A DNA stretch of 64,000 nucleotides, taken from NCBI RefSeq assembly GCF_000001735.4, contig NC_003070.9, positions 28,753,971 through 28,817,970 of the forward strand, read 5' to 3'. The stretch is from Arabidopsis thaliana. Its lineage: Eukaryota > Streptophyta > Magnoliopsida > Brassicales > Brassicaceae. The notes under the pieces were generated by a model. That model searched no databases. It was not told the DNA's origin and worked only from the letters and a program-made list of their open reading frames with translations. Made by a program: the position numbers and the translations under genes. This document shows, piece by piece, positions 1-12,938 of this stretch (positions within the stretch are counted from its first letter, which is position 1; the number at the start of each line of letters is the position of its first letter).

Positions 1-2816
1 TATAATGATGATTCTTTCAATTTGTTATGTTAGAGAATCACAATGCTTCCACACGTGCATTTTATATCACAATTTAGATTATGATAATTTGAACAATCTG
101 ACAAATAAGGATTATTTAAATAATTGACTTGTTATGTTATTACAAAATAGGTACTATGAGTTAGACAAAAAAAAAGAAATCTGGTGGAATGGCACTGAAT
201 CTTAGATAGCACGTGTCACGTCGAAATATTGCGTGCAAGTATACATGCGCCGTTACTAACGCTGTTATAGACTTATAGTACACTGAAACTGTTCATATAG
301 TGCTGTAATATTTTCGTGAACTTATGAAATAGGTTCAATTTCTTTTGTTAAAATTTGGGTGTCAAAGCGGGTTAATATATTTTATGAATTTTAATAGATA
401 GTGCTAAAAATTGGGGTCTTAAAATAGTAACTATAATGTCGTCGTACCATTGCGGAGTTTGCAAGCCGATCTGCAAACTCTTCAAATTTAAATTATTTTT
501 CAAATTTTTTTTCCTGCTTAGTTCTTTATCAAAGTACTAGGATTAATGAGATCGATTATTAATACTTATTAGTACAGAAGTATAAACTAGTACTGAGTGA
601 TTAAGGAGATCGAGTGGGAATTGGCGGTTTATATTAATAAACTAGTACTGAGTGATTAAGGAGATCGAGTATACAAATTACTAGTGAGCTATTTTTAAGA
701 TGCTAGTATAACTTTATAGTATATCATAACTGTTTTTTCATACGAACATCGGTTTAAATGAAGTAAGTTACTCAAGGCTGGCCTTTCATGTGTTTAATAG
801 TACTAAATAAGATAGTACCAGTGGCCGGTAAAATTAGCTAGCTGTTATCAATTGTTATATAATATACATGTTCATTTATTTTATGTATTATTAGACTATG
901 AGATGATATGAGTACAGAAAAAAAATCCAATAAATATGTATATAAATATCTAGAAATGGGTAGATAAACTATTTAAATGAGTCACTCAACGTGCCTGAGT
1001 TTCCTTTTCGATTTAATTGTCCTCATTGTGAATTGGCATAAAAGTCGGTGCGAAGGAAAGCCCCAAATTATTTAACTTGAAAACGAAAGTTTGGTCCACC
1101 TCTCTATATTCATTTTTCTGAAATGAAATTAATACTCAAATCAATTTTGTCATAAAAATTGTCCAATTATTAAAGTATTCAGTCGTGTTTCTATATATAT
1201 CACTGTCTTTAGTCAGCTAGTCTAATATTGCATATTTGCATTCACCTCTATATATGTACACACACATCTACGTATGGAGAAAACATTGTACATTCACTAC
1301 ATTCGTGATCTCATTTATCTTTAGATGGCTAAAAAAAACTCAGATAGAATATCACACTTACCCAAAATATACTATTCTTTCGTACGAAATCTTATTACTA
1401 GCACATGACGTGTGTGAGAAAAAGTACACTCATTGGACATTCAAAGGTGTTAATGTTAAAATTAACAATTGGGTTTTCTAACTATGAGCCACTAAATCAT
1501 CTTCTAAAGTCAATTATAAATTATACGTGACGTTACTTAATATTGGAAATAAATATTGGAGAACAATTATAAGTTTGAAATAGAAATCATAATTAACTAT
1601 TTTACTACTCCAACCATTTATAACTACGAAGCTACCTTAAAAAAGAGAATGACATGGGTATGACTTTGCCCGTTTTTTCTTAATGAATTTGTTACTCTAA
1701 AGTCATAAGTCTCTAATCCGTATTAATAGCAGTAATTAATGGATACAAAAAAAAATCAAAAAGAAAGAAAAATAGACAGGGTGGCATCATAATTTATGGG
1801 GACAGCTGTCGAGGTGATGCATTTATGACCACTAACATGCAATGGCACGGATGCAAATTTTAATTGTTAGATTCTTCTACAAAATTTACTTAATTCAATA
1901 CTTCTGTTTTCTTCTTCTTCTTCTTCGTAATTTAATAGATTCTGCATATTGTTTAATATTTATTTTACATGCCAGTGATGGGTTGTCATTATTCTGATTC
2001 ATTTTTCTATAAAATCATTATAAAAGTATTTTCAACTTCTTGACAAAAATAGGTGTTTAATTATTACTACAAAGTTCAGGTCGATTGTTATTTCGGGCTA
2101 CATAAAAAAGGTTTGATTTCTCGTATGGGAGTGATTACAACATATTTATTGGTATTTTATGACCCCATGTCAACTCTTATGTAGTAATTTGTCCCCACTT
2201 ATTGAATTGTTATTAGCTCAAAGGCATTAATTGCACGGTTTCTAACTTTTCTTCTATAGTAGTATGTTTTTCACATTTGAAAAACACTAATCATTTTCAT
2301 TTTGCATGGAAATAAGACCAAATATTTTCATTAATCCACTAAATTGCATTTGCAACACAAGCCCAAATCATTATATATATAAATATAATATATTATTGTG
2401 ATGAGTAAAATATAGACATGCAAAGTGACTATGAACTACTGTAATTATACACTGCAAGAAAAACATTGCCATAAATATGAAAACAGAAGACATTGACAGA
2501 TAGTAATAAAAATAATACTATATCTCTAAATATAATTCAGATGTTAACGAAAGTCTTGTGGAGTAAAAACTGGGTTTCACACACTTCACTTGCCTCTCAA
2601 TACCCGGGAAAACAAAATGTCGGTTTCACTTGCTACTTTTCCCGGAAAGTTACAAAGTCATTCCCTTTTCAGGTTGTGAAGTCACATTAACATAAGAGAA
2701 GAAGCAAAAAGGCTTGGAGCTTTATTTTTTGCTTTTTTTTTTCTTTCTTCTAGAAAACATGATCTTGAGTTTCCGAGTAAGATTCTTTTAAAAAGAGTTT
2801 GCAAAGAACGAGAAAA
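1..2816. other. AT-rich intergenic region upstream of the DUF547 gene
   Basis: I see no convincing gene here. The longest open frames (1236-1481 and 2493-2690) are short, have no recognisable motif and lie in AT-rich DNA. A G-box core (CACGTG) occurs near 52-57, and an ACGTGTC element like an abscisic-acid response element lies near 211-217. A 34-bp direct repeat sits at 582-615 and 637-670. The last few hundred bases should contain the promoter and 5' UTR of the gene starting at 2817. Confidence 0.6.
582..670. repeat. 34-bp perfect direct repeat with 21-bp spacer
   Basis: Positions 582-615 and 637-670 are identical over 34 bases, starting ATAAACTAGTACTGAG and ending GGAGATCGAGT. They are separated by 616-636. 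It lies in intergenic DNA. It could be a simple local duplication or the footprint of an excised element. Confidence 0.9.
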
Positions 2817-5161
2817 ATGATGGCTCTGATGAATTGTGCATATTCATCTTCTTCTTCGTCTTCGTCTACTTCCTCTCCCACTTCTTCATCATCTTCTTCT
2901 TCATATTCTCCAAGGTATCCTTATTTCCATTTTGCACAAGAGACTAACCAATCTTTGAGTCACAGTTAATTGAAATTTTCTTTGTTTTTGTTGTTTGTAG
3001 GAACAGAGAGAGCATGTTTTTGCAGAGTGTAGTTGATGCGTCACCTTCAAGTTTCTCTTCCGACAGAAAATCTGTACGGTTTCCAAATCATTTCATCTGG
3101 GGTTTATATTGGTTTTTGATGCAAGTTTGCATTATGAAAGTGAAAAGGTGTTTCTAATTCCCTTACAGATTTTACCAATTGAGAAGACTTTAATAAGACA
3201 TCAGAATTCCAGTCTCTGCTTGATCCCAAAGGTTCGTTTATAACTAAGTAATCAAATCTTTAATATTATTACTGCTTTCTTGTTTTACTATGTCTTGAAT
3301 CTTGATTTTTATTTCAGTCTTCAGAAGAATTGAAGAAGGAGATTGCATCAATTGAGATAGAGATTCTACACATGGAACGATATCTCTTATCTCTTTACAG
3401 AAAATCATTTGAGCAACAACTTCCTAATTCCTTCTCTAATCTCTCTGTTACTACTACCTTACCTCGTTCTGTGACTACTTCACCAACATCACTAACTCAT
3501 TATCAAGCTTACCAAAAACCAATCTCATATCCTCGGAGTTTCAACACTAGTTTAAAAGCCTTATCTTCAAGGGTAAACTTTAACTATAATCAAGTCTTTC
3601 TTGTAAACAAAACATTTAAGTGACTTGTTTATGTGTTTTCTCTTTTGCAGGAAGGGACTAGAGTAGTTTCTGGTACTCACAGTCTTGGAGAGCTTTTAGG
3701 ATCATCTCATATAGTTGATCATAACAACTTCATAAACCCGAATAAACTCTCTGAAGATATCATGAGATGCATTTCTTCTGTGTATTGTACACTTTCAAGA
3801 GGATCAACGAGTACCACTTCCACTTGTTTTCCTGCTTCTCCGGTTTCCTCCAATGCCTCAACCATTTTCTCTTCCAAATTTAATTATGAAGATAAATGGA
3901 GCTTGAATGGCGCAAGTGAGGATCATTTTCTGAATCACTGTCAAGATCAAGACAATGTTTTGCCTTGTGGTGTTGTTGTCATAGAGGCTCTTAGAGTACA
4001 TTTAGACGATGGTAGTTTCGGTTACGCTGCTCTTATGCTTCAAAACTTCAGGTAAAATATATATAGTTTCAAAATATACAATTGGATTGATCTTTATTTG
4101 TATTATGAACAATTTGGTATGCAGATCACTGGTTCAAAATCTTGAGAAAGTTGATCCGAGTAGAATGAAACGCGAAGAGAAGCTCGCGTTTTGGATAAAC
4201 ATTCACAATGCTCTTGTGATGCATGTAAGTAATAAACAAGCTCTTAGCTTATGATAATCTTTCCTTGTTAATAATCTTTTCATACCATAATTTTCTTCTT
4301 TCAAGGCTTACTTAGCTTATGGAACTCACAACCGCGCAAGAAACACATCGGTTTTGAAGGTTAAATCTCTATATTAGACATATAACATTTTAGTAAAGTA
4401 ACATATATTTGATGTTTTTCACTAAGCAATTCTCTTTACATAACCACAGGCAGCTTATGATATTGGAGGCTATAGAATAAACCCTTATATCATCCAAAGC
4501 TCAATCTTAGGAATCAGACCTCATTACACATCACCATCACCTGTAAACCATTTCATCTTACTTTCCTTTTTTTGCTTCATTCTCACTTTCACTTTTCACC
4601 ACATAGTAAATGCGTAATTTACATTTTGCAGTTACTCCAAACTCTGTTTTCCCCTTCAAGAAAGTCGAAAACTTGCAGTGTTAGACACATTTACGCATTG
4701 GAATACCCCGAGGCTTTAGCTCATTTCGCTATTTCTTCAGGGGCATTCACTGATCCTACAGTAACAACTATAAACCATTTCAACTCTAAATGATTTCAGT
4801 TATACTCCTAGATTGGAATTAACTGTATAACATTATTGGTTAGGTTCGAGTTTACACCGCGGATAGAATCTTCCGGGATCTAAGACAAGCGAAACAAGAG
4901 TATATCAGAAGTAATGTTCGTGTTTACAAAGGGACAAAGATTTTGTTGCCAAAGATCTTTCAACATTATGTTAAAGACATGTCAATGGATGTGTCTAAGC
5001 TCATGGAAGCAACATCTCAATGTTTACCAGAAGATGCAAGGAAAATTGCTGAGAAATGTTTGAAAGAGAAGAAGAGTAAGAATTTTGAATGGTTACCGGA
5101 AAATTTGAGCTTCCGGTATGTTATCGCCGGAGAATTGGTCGGAGCAAGAAATAAGACGTGA
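2817..5161 (+). CDS. DUF547 protein with N-terminal leucine-zipper region (MIP1 type)
   Basis: Ten coding exons: 2817-2914, 3001-3073, 3169-3231, 3318-3572, 3651-4051, 4125-4224, 4306-4359, 4450-4542, 4632-4760, 4844-5161. The start at 2817 is the first ATG of a Ser-rich leader. Exon 4 carries a short Glu/Leu-rich helix (EELKKEIASIEIEILHMERY) typical of the leucine-zipper part of the plant ternary-complex-factor MIP1 family. The later exons form the DUF547 domain, seen as EKLAFWINIHNALVMHAYLA, then VLKAAYDIGGYRINPYIIQS, and a C-terminal LPKIFQHYVKDM block. The biochemical role of DUF547 is unknown; the name MIP1 comes from an interaction with MADS-box proteins in another plant. I recall this locus as At1g76620. 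Family call is firm, function is not. Confidence 0.88.
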
Positions 5162-5728
5162 AGGGTTTATTCAAGAAAAGTGTTTTTTTTTTGCCTCCTG
5201 ATGTGATTAAATAATCTGATTACAATTAGTGTTCAATTTCATTTTTTTTTTCAAGTGAGAAATTGTAAAACCAGTGTTTGTTTGTATAATCTTAATAAAC
5301 CGAGAACTACTAAATACTAATTAAGGTTTTAAACCGTGTAACGAAAATAACTGGGAGTAAACCGATCGAGCAAACCGGGTCTTAAAGCGAAGATACTTGG
5401 GCCTGGGCCTAATATTCATTCCACTAATCCAGGGTTTAATAAGTAATGTATCAAAACACATGGCGTAATTTTGATTTTGATAATACTACAAGGGCCTAAT
5501 AAATAATTTGGTTTTTGTATCTTGACGCCGATGATTTGTTTTCCGGTGAGAGGAAAGTTAGGGTTTGAGTAAGAGATAGAGTAAACAAGAAGGAAGAAAT
5601 TCACATGTTTAATCTTTCCCTTCTTAATTATCTTCACTTCAGATTGAATATTATTCTTTCCTGGTTTCCAAATCTTCGATCTTTCACACTAAATTTGTTC
5701 TAAAACATTGAGGAAGACGACGGTGAGG
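5162..5728. other. Intergenic: 3' UTR of DUF547 gene and promoter/5' UTR of SKI3
   Basis: A 567-bp gap between two genes in the same direction. AATAAT/AATAAA-like signals follow the DUF547 stop within about 140 bases. The rest should be the SKI3 promoter and leader. I see no separate gene. Confidence 0.6.
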
Positions 5729-8700
5729 ATGGAATTAGAGCAGCTTAAGAAGTCTGTAGAAGAGAACCCAGATGACTCTTCTCTACAATTCGAACTCGTA
5801 AGTTGTTTTCCGACCATAAATTTAGTTCCTTTACTATTGGTTCTCTTGGTATCTTCTGCTAATGGAATTTTTTTTGGAACTTTGATTTTGATTGCAGGGT
5901 TTGTATCTGTGGGATAATGGTGGAGATTCAGAGAAAGCGGCGGAGCATTTTGTGTTGTCGGCGAAATCAGATCCGAATAATGCAGTGGCGTTTAAGTATT
6001 TAGGGCATTACTACTCGCGTGTAACGCTTGATCTTAATCGAGCTGCTAAGTGTTATCAGAGAGCAGTGTTGATAAACCCTAATGATTCTGATTCTGGAGA
6101 AGCTTTGTGCGATTTATTTGATAGACAAGGGAAAGAGATTTTGGAAATTGCGGTTTGTCGTGACGCTTCTGAGAAGTCTCCTAAGGCTTTCTGGGCATTT
6201 TGTAGATTGGGTTATATTCAGGTTTGGTTTCAATTGGCCTCATCTGTTGCTGCAATCTGTCTTTATTGTCTTGCTTTGGTGATCAATGGCTATGGATTCT
6301 ATCACAGCTTCATCAGAAGAAGTGGTCTGAAGCTGTTCAGAGCCTACAGCATGCAATTAGAGGTTATCCTACCATGTCTGACTTGTGGGAAGTAATTGTC
6401 CTTTTTCTCTTCTTCTAGTTATTAACATTTCCTTACATTGTTTCTTTACTATATGACCGAATTTGACAAGAATTATTTTTGTCTGTCTGTCATTGCAGGC
6501 TCTAGGCCTTGCTTACCAGCGACTTGGAATGTTTACTGCTGCTATCAAGGTAAAGACACTGTTTCCTCTTTTTTGTACCTGTATTTTCCCAGTTTCTTGA
6601 AGTGGTTTCGTTTTATTGTTGATTCTGTTGTGACCGTAATTCTCAACGATACAACAGGCGTATGGCCGCGCCATAGAATTAGATGAGACCAAAATTTTTG
6701 CATTAGTGGAAAGTGCAAATATCTTTTTGATGCTTGGCTCATATAGAAAGGTAACCTTTGTATCCGTGTCTGTTTAAAATGACCTCTTTGGAAGGTTTGT
6801 TTGAGTCTCATATAGTATTTGTATAGGGTGTGGAGCTATTTGAGCAAGCACTGAAGATTTCACCTCAGAATATTTCTGTGCTCTATGGTCTTGCTTCTGG
6901 ATTGCTTAGTTGGTCAAAGGAATGCATAAATTTGGGCGCATTTGGATGGGCAGCTTCGTTATTGGAGGTTAATAATTCTAAACTCTTCTGATTTTGTCCT
7001 GATCTCATCCATATTGAATATAACTGTATGAGAGAACGATTAATGGAAATCCACTGTAGGATGCCCGTAAAGCTGCAAAAGCAAGCAGTGAACTGGCCAG
7101 CAGCATGTCTTGTATATGGAAATTGCATGGAGATATTCAGGTACTTAGGCGGTCCTTGTATTTTAAGTGTAAAGCTCGTTCGTTATCTGGGTATCTAATG
7201 TGTAATCCTTGAGCAGCTTACATACGCAAGATGCTTTCCATGGTCTGGTGGAACTGAAAACTCAGAATTCACTTTGAAGACATTTAGTGATTCAATTCTT
7301 TCTTGGAGAAGCATTTGTTACTCAGCTGCATTGTCAGCCAAAGCTTCTTACCAGCGAGCTCTACACTTAGCCCCTTGGCAAGCTAATGTTTATACCGACA
7401 TAGCCATAACTTGTGATCTTGTTTCAAGTTTAAGCGATGACTCTGATACTTCAAGTTCTTGGTAAGATTATACTAGGCGTTATTTGGCATTTTCTTAGTT
7501 TTTGATGTTTGCCCTTGTAATAGTCTACTATTCTATCAGGAAGCTACCAGAAAAGATGGTGCTGGGAGCATTATTGCTGGAATGTGAAAACTCGGAGTTC
7601 TGGGTTGCTTTGGGTTGTATGTCTGATAACAGTGCTTTGAAACTACATGCTTTGATCCGGGCATTGCATTTGGATGTATCTTTAGCCGTTGCTTGGGCTT
7701 TTATGGGCCAGGTATTGTTCCTTAACATTTTGTCTTTCTGGCTTCGTATTTGATGTCCTGGCTTTATCAAGGCTTGCATTTTTGTTTCACATATGTTCAT
7801 GATTTCAGTTACGGTTCCCCCCTTTTGATTGTAATTTCGGTTGCTTAAACAGATTTTCAGGGAATCGGATGAAATGAAATTTGCAAAGCAAGCTTTTGAT
7901 TGTGCTAGAAGCATAGATCCTACACTTGCGCTACCTTGGGCTGGCTCAGCTGATACTTATGCGAGGTAGATGCTTTTTATGTAAAAGAGAATTCTCATGT
8001 TTTCGAACTACAATTTTGCCCACATAGACTAATTAACATCTCAGGGAGTCAACATCAGATGAGGCTTTTGAGAGTTGTTTACGAGCTGCACAGATATCAC
8101 CTGTAAGTGCTAATTTAATCGTGGTTTACTTACTTGTAAGTGTGATGGCTCTAATTGAGGCGTGAGATAATTCTGTCCAGCTTGCAGAATTCCAAGTTGG
8201 TTTGGCATGGCTTGCTTTGCTGCAGGGAAATATATCATCCCCGCAGGTATAAAGACAGACATATATATATACATAGGATTTTTATTAATCCAAAGTTAGC
8301 TTTAAGTAATTTCCCCTCCTGAAACTGTGTTGCAGATTTTTGCTTGCATTGAGCAGGCAGTGCAGCGCAGCCCTTATTACCCTGAACCCCATAACCTCCA
8401 TGGGCTAGTTTGCGAGGCAAGACATAATTATCACACTGCCATTGCTTCTTATAGGCTAGCACTAGCTGCAATGAGTATTTATCCCGAAAGTTCAGTAAAA
8501 TCTCATGCTGGAAAAGTATCTATAAACTTGGTCAGGTCACTCAGCAAGGTGAGATGCGTACCCTTCTTTCCATTAACATGTCTTCTTAACAGCTATTTTG
8601 AGTTTGGATTTAACTTTGATTCAATAATCAATAGGAATGTAAATATTGTACTCATTTGAAGTTCTTTTACAGGCAGGACGATTCAAAGAATCTGTTATGG

Positions 8701-11072
8701 AATGCGCTAATTTGAAGTCAAAAGGTTTGTACTTACACCATTCATCCCCCAGTTTGAAAGGCTGGGTTTTCTTGCAACTCTTACTAACTTTAAGTCAAAT
8801 GCTACTAAGTTTACTAATATCTAAAAAAAATCTCCAAAAGGTTTGCTTGATGCCGGAGGTTTGCAAATATATGCTTTCTCTCTGTGGAGGACTGGTCAGA
8901 ATGATTCGGCTCTTTCAGTGATTAGGGATCTGGCTGGTAGGATTTCTACCAGGGAAAAAACCTCCATAGCCTTCCCAATCAGCTTCATCTGTAGTCTACT
9001 TTATTGCATATCTGGGTTAGATTCTGCTATCACCAGCATCCAGAAAATGCCAAAGGATTTCTTCCAGAGTTCGAAAATCAGCTTTATAGTATCTGCCATC
9101 CATTCTCTTGATCAGAGTGATAGACTTCAGTCGATTGTTGCAAGCACTCGTAGCTATATAACATCACAAGAAGAAATAGTTGCAATGCACTATTTGATAG
9201 CACTCAGCAAATTGGTGAGCCTTTTGATCTCGGTTATCATGTCGGCCCCTTCGTCTTGGAATTCTTTGTTGTTCATAAACTTGATTGAAATGACAACACT
9301 CTGGATATTGCAGCTGAAAACTGGAGCAGGAGATTTCCTTGGATATGAGAAGGGGATTGCCCACCTCAGCAAAGCTATTCATATGTATCCTCATAGTAAT
9401 TTGATAAGGTGGGTTTTGATAAAGCGCTCTAGGTTTTAATTGTGTAATGATATGTTGGTATCGTAATCGTAACTCGGAAATAATTTTTTGTTGGAATTAG
9501 GAACCTGCTTGGATATATTTTGTTAGCTGGTGAAGGAATGAAAGATGCATGTACTGCTAGTAGATGTTGTATCATAAATGTCTCTGAGTGTGCAAATAAG
9601 GAAGGTCTGAAGTCCGCATTGGAGGTCCTTGGTGGAGGATCAGTTGCTTGCAATGTAATTGGCAATACAGCTCCTAGGTTCTCATTTCCGACATGCCATT
9701 GTCAGTATCTGAATGCTCCTGTTGTTGTTGTAGAATTGCAAAGGTATTTGAGAATCTTTCTACATCATTTTAGCATTTTCAGAATCTGAATTGATTTACT
9801 CTCAAAGTGGTGTCTAGTCGTCCTGTTATCATTGACAACTCAATTTTTGATCCACTGTGCTCAGAATCTTTCGTATATGACAGAGAGCTAAGAGCATAAT
9901 ACTACAGAAAATATCTACACTTAAACATTTTTTAAATTGTTTTTCAATACGCAGATTCTTGCATCAAGAACCTTCGAACAGCAGTGTAAGATACTTGCTT
10001 ATTCTGAATCTCGTGCAGAAGGCACGTGAGCAGAGATTTCCTCGCCAGCTTTGTAGGGCTATTGAGCGTCTAATATCTGTGGCACTCTCTGATGAGACAT
10101 GTTCGAAAGAAGGCGAATATAAAAAATTCCAGCTTCTGCTTTGTGCTTCTGAGATTAGTTTACAGATGGGAAATATAGCAGAGTCCATTAACCATGCTCG
10201 AAAGGCTTCTTCCCTTTCTCTTCCAAGTAGCTATCTATTTCTAGGACATTTACAACTTTGCCGTGCCTATGCAGCAAATGGGAGTACCAAAAACATGCAA
10301 GAGGAATACAGAGCGTGTTTGGAACTCAAGACTGACTCAAATATTGGTTGGATTTGCCTGAAGCTCATAGAATCTCAGTATAATCTGGAACCTGATGCTA
10401 ACCTCTTAGAGATGAGCCTACAAGAATGCTCGAGCCAGAAGAAGAATTCATGGAAAGAATGGATGGCTGTATACAGTTTAGCTCGTGGCTTAGATTCTAC
10501 AGGGAAAAAAGACTTTTTCTCAGCAGAGGAATTCCTTGCACAAGCTTGTTCGTTGTTAAATTCAGAGAGCTGTCTACTTCTCTGCCATGGTGCTGTCTGC
10601 ATGGAGCTGGCTAGACAGTCTAATGACTCGCAGTTTCTCTCACTAGCTGTAAAAAGTCTTAGCAAAGTTCAAGCGAGTTCATTGTTTCCTTTGCCTATCG
10701 TTTATACATTATTAGCTCAAGCACATGGAAGTCTTGGCTCTAAAGAGAAATGGGAGAAGAATCTTCGTCTGGAATGGTTCTGCTGGCCTCCAGGTTTGAC
10801 GAAAAAACTGTTCTAATCATTGTTCTTTCATATTTCACCAGAATTGCATAACTGAAACTGTTTTTAATTGTTGGACAGAAATGAGACCTGCAGAAGTTTA
10901 CTTCCAGATGCATATACTCGCAAGACAATCAGAAGACAGACCTGAAACCACTTCAGGGATTGAAAACTACCAAAGTCCTGAGAAATGGGTGATTAGGGCT
11001 ATTCACACTGATCCTTCTTGTCGGAGATATTGGAAAGTCTTGGATAAGCTTGTTCAACATCCCATGAGCTGA
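5729..11072 (+). CDS. SKI3: SKI3, TPR scaffold subunit of the cytoplasmic Ski complex
   Basis: A many-exon gene encoding roughly 1,170 residues, almost entirely helical TPR-type repeats. Examples are the repeat around [40 protein letters not shown] and [11 protein letters not shown]. In yeast and plants Ski3 is the large TPR protein that holds the helicase Ski2 and the WD40 protein Ski8 (VIP3 in Arabidopsis), feeding mRNA to the exosome for 3'-5' decay. The protein starts [16 protein letters not shown]. An ATG seven codons upstream (5708) is in frame, but 5729 fits the family start better. Coding runs through about 19 introns. The last exon (10880-11072) ends [20 protein letters not shown]. 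No disabling change seen. I recall it as At1g76630. Confidence 0.93.
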
Positions 11073-11353
11073 GAAACCAAAAATTGAAAATCCAATCCCA
11101 GAACAGAGAAGAAGAGCCCAGAGCAGAACAGTTGGTGTTCTGTTTCTTTCCTTATAGACATGTAGTTGTTGTGTAACACCAAATAGAAACACAATGGAAT
11201 AGGATTCATCATGTACATTGAAACTGAAACAAGATGCAGTTCTTTTTAATGAACTATGATTTTGGATAATATAAAACATGTTTTTGGATATTGCTTGCAA
11301 AGCCTTATTTACACAGCAATCAAACAAAAACTATATAGAACAAACAACAAAGC

Positions 11354-11833
11354 TTAGCGCATCATGAGGGCGAACTCATCAAAGCTTAGAACTCCATCAG
11401 CATTGAGATCAAAAGCTTGAATCATAACTTTGCAATCATCAGTGGTTCTAGACTCACCAAGCTTCATTAGCATCATCTTCAAGCTCCCCGGAGTAATGCA
11501 ATCTTCTCCATCAGCAATGTACATTCTAAAAGCTTCCATTATCTTCCTCTTCTTTTCTTCCTCAGTGAATTCATCATTCCCTTTGATAAGCAGAGCAAAC
11601 TCATTAATATCCAACATCCCATCACCGTCTATATCAGAGAGTTTAACCGCAGCCTCGGCTTCTTCATCAGACATTTGCTCTCCCAACGTCTTAAAACTCT
11701 TCTTAAGCTCCTCTGCAGAGATTCTACCGTCTCTGTTTGCATCCATGTAAGCAAACACAGCCTCTAAGTCTCTGTTCTTCTCCTCTAAGAATTTCATGAA
11801 AGATGAAGATAACTGACGTTGAGTGTTCTTCAT
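11354..11833 (-). CDS. CML39: Calmodulin-like protein CML39
   Basis: An intronless gene for a 159-residue EF-hand protein. Canonical 12-residue calcium loops start with Asp and end with Glu at residues 31-42 (DANRDGRISAEE), 67-78 (DIDGDGMLDINE) and 142-153 (DLNADGVLSFDE). The third hand (around 107-118) is degenerate: it lacks the first Asp and last Glu, so three calcium sites are expected. The frame stays open upstream to an ATG at 11995. I chose 11833 because the TATA box at 11931-11942 lies inside that longer frame and because MKN matches the start of the neighbouring paralogue. It is a tandem duplicate of the gene at 12939-13472. CML39 is a stress-inducible calcium sensor in the family literature. 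Confidence 0.93.
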   Translation of the reverse strand: MKNTQRQLSSSFMKFLEEKNRDLEAVFAYMDANRDGRISAEELKKSFKTLGEQMSDEEAEAAVKLSDIDGDGMLDINEFALLIKGNDEFTEEEKKRKIMEAFRMYIADGEDCITPGSLKMMLMKLGESRTTDDCKVMIQAFDLNADGVLSFDEFALMMR

Positions 11834-11930
11834 TTTGAGAAAGAAAAGATTGTATTTGTTATAAGTTACAAGTATTGTTCTTTCTTTTTTTGATTTAGGA
11901 TTTGAATGAGAAATGGTATAAAGTGTTTCT

Positions 11931-11960
11931 CTATATATATAGGTGTGTTTCAAGTCGAGA
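11931..11960 (-). promoter_or_regulatory. Core promoter (TATA box) of CML39
   Basis: On the minus strand CACACCTATATATATAGAG lies about 100 bases upstream of the CML39 start codon. The same CACxCCTATATATA arrangement is found at the same distance upstream of CML38, so it is conserved between the paralogues. Confidence 0.75.
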
Positions 11961-12902
11961 ATAGTAATAAGAAAATAGAAATTGAAACGAATCAAACGTG
12001 TGAGATTCAGATCTAGAAAAAAAAAACAAATATTTTTAGTCTTTAGATCTAGAAGAAGTAGTATTATTAGTCTTCTAGATCTAGCTAGGAAAGGAAATAT
12101 TAGTATATTGGTTCGTTACATATCTCATCCCCATGTTTAAAACACGTTTTCTTCTTCTACCTCTCTGTCTTAAATATAGGAAGAAGGATTGAGAAATGTT
12201 ATTGTGGTAAATATAATATTTGACGACTCCCATTTGTTGAATTTAGAACAATGGTAACTTCATCTACTAATCATTGCTTTTTTTCAAAAATCAATTTCTT
12301 CACAACCTAAGGTTTCATACCATAGAAGTCCATATAATGCCTCAAACTTGTTATGGCTCCTATAATTTCTCCAACTTGGGTTGATTCAAAACAAGTGATA
12401 AGTGTTAGAAATCCTACAACCGAAAGATGAGGTCAAATAGTAAGATTCAATTCATTGACACTATGGATTATTGTCGGTAACTTAGTGAGATTCAGTTTGA
12501 GATGGATCGATAAAAGCCAACATTCTTCTTCACAAAAGTGTTAGGACTCTAACAATATATAAACTCTTATTGGTTGGAAAAAAAGATTGTTTTGTAGGAA
12601 TAAAATCTTATTAGATACCTTAATTGTTACCGTTATGTGAAGATCTTATACTAAAGCTCATTTGAATCTTGTTTAGATTCCTTTTGTCTTGAATTGTGAG
12701 CTCTAGAGAATAATAATATGACTATGAGCAAATCATGGTCAAACCTCAATGGACTATATATTTAGTAGATTGACTCTTTCATGTTAAAAAAACATCTTCT
12801 CTAATATAACAAAGTTTCACATATGGATCCTTAATCAAATAACAATCGTATTTATTGGGTCACAAACTATTAAATTATATACAATAAGAGATTAAATAAA
12901 AG

Positions 12903-12933
<31 letters not shown>

Positions 12934-12938
12934 GAGGC
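11961..12938. other. Intergenic between CML39 and CML38
   Basis: AT-rich spacer with CML39 upstream sequence (11961 onward) and the CML38 3' flank. An AGATCTAG motif recurs near 12008-12085. An (AAC)n microsatellite with about nine repeats lies at 12902-12930, just after the CML38 stop, probably in its 3' UTR. No gene seen. Confidence 0.6.
12902..12930. repeat. (AAC)n microsatellite in CML38 3' flank
   Basis: About nine uninterrupted AAC units (GTT on the CML38 strand) end about nine bases before the CML38 stop codon region, so they are probably transcribed in its 3' UTR. Confidence 0.9.

Noticed and set aside
1236-1481. 81-codon open frame
   Set aside because: AT-rich chance ORF: no motif, no splice context and no homologous copy in the window.
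5708-5728. Upstream start for SKI3
   Set aside because: Adds seven residues (MRKTTVR) with no family support; MELEQLKK is the better start.
11834-11995. N-terminal extension of CML39 to the ATG at 11995
   Set aside because: It would include the TATA box, and the extra residues have no match in the paralogue CML38.
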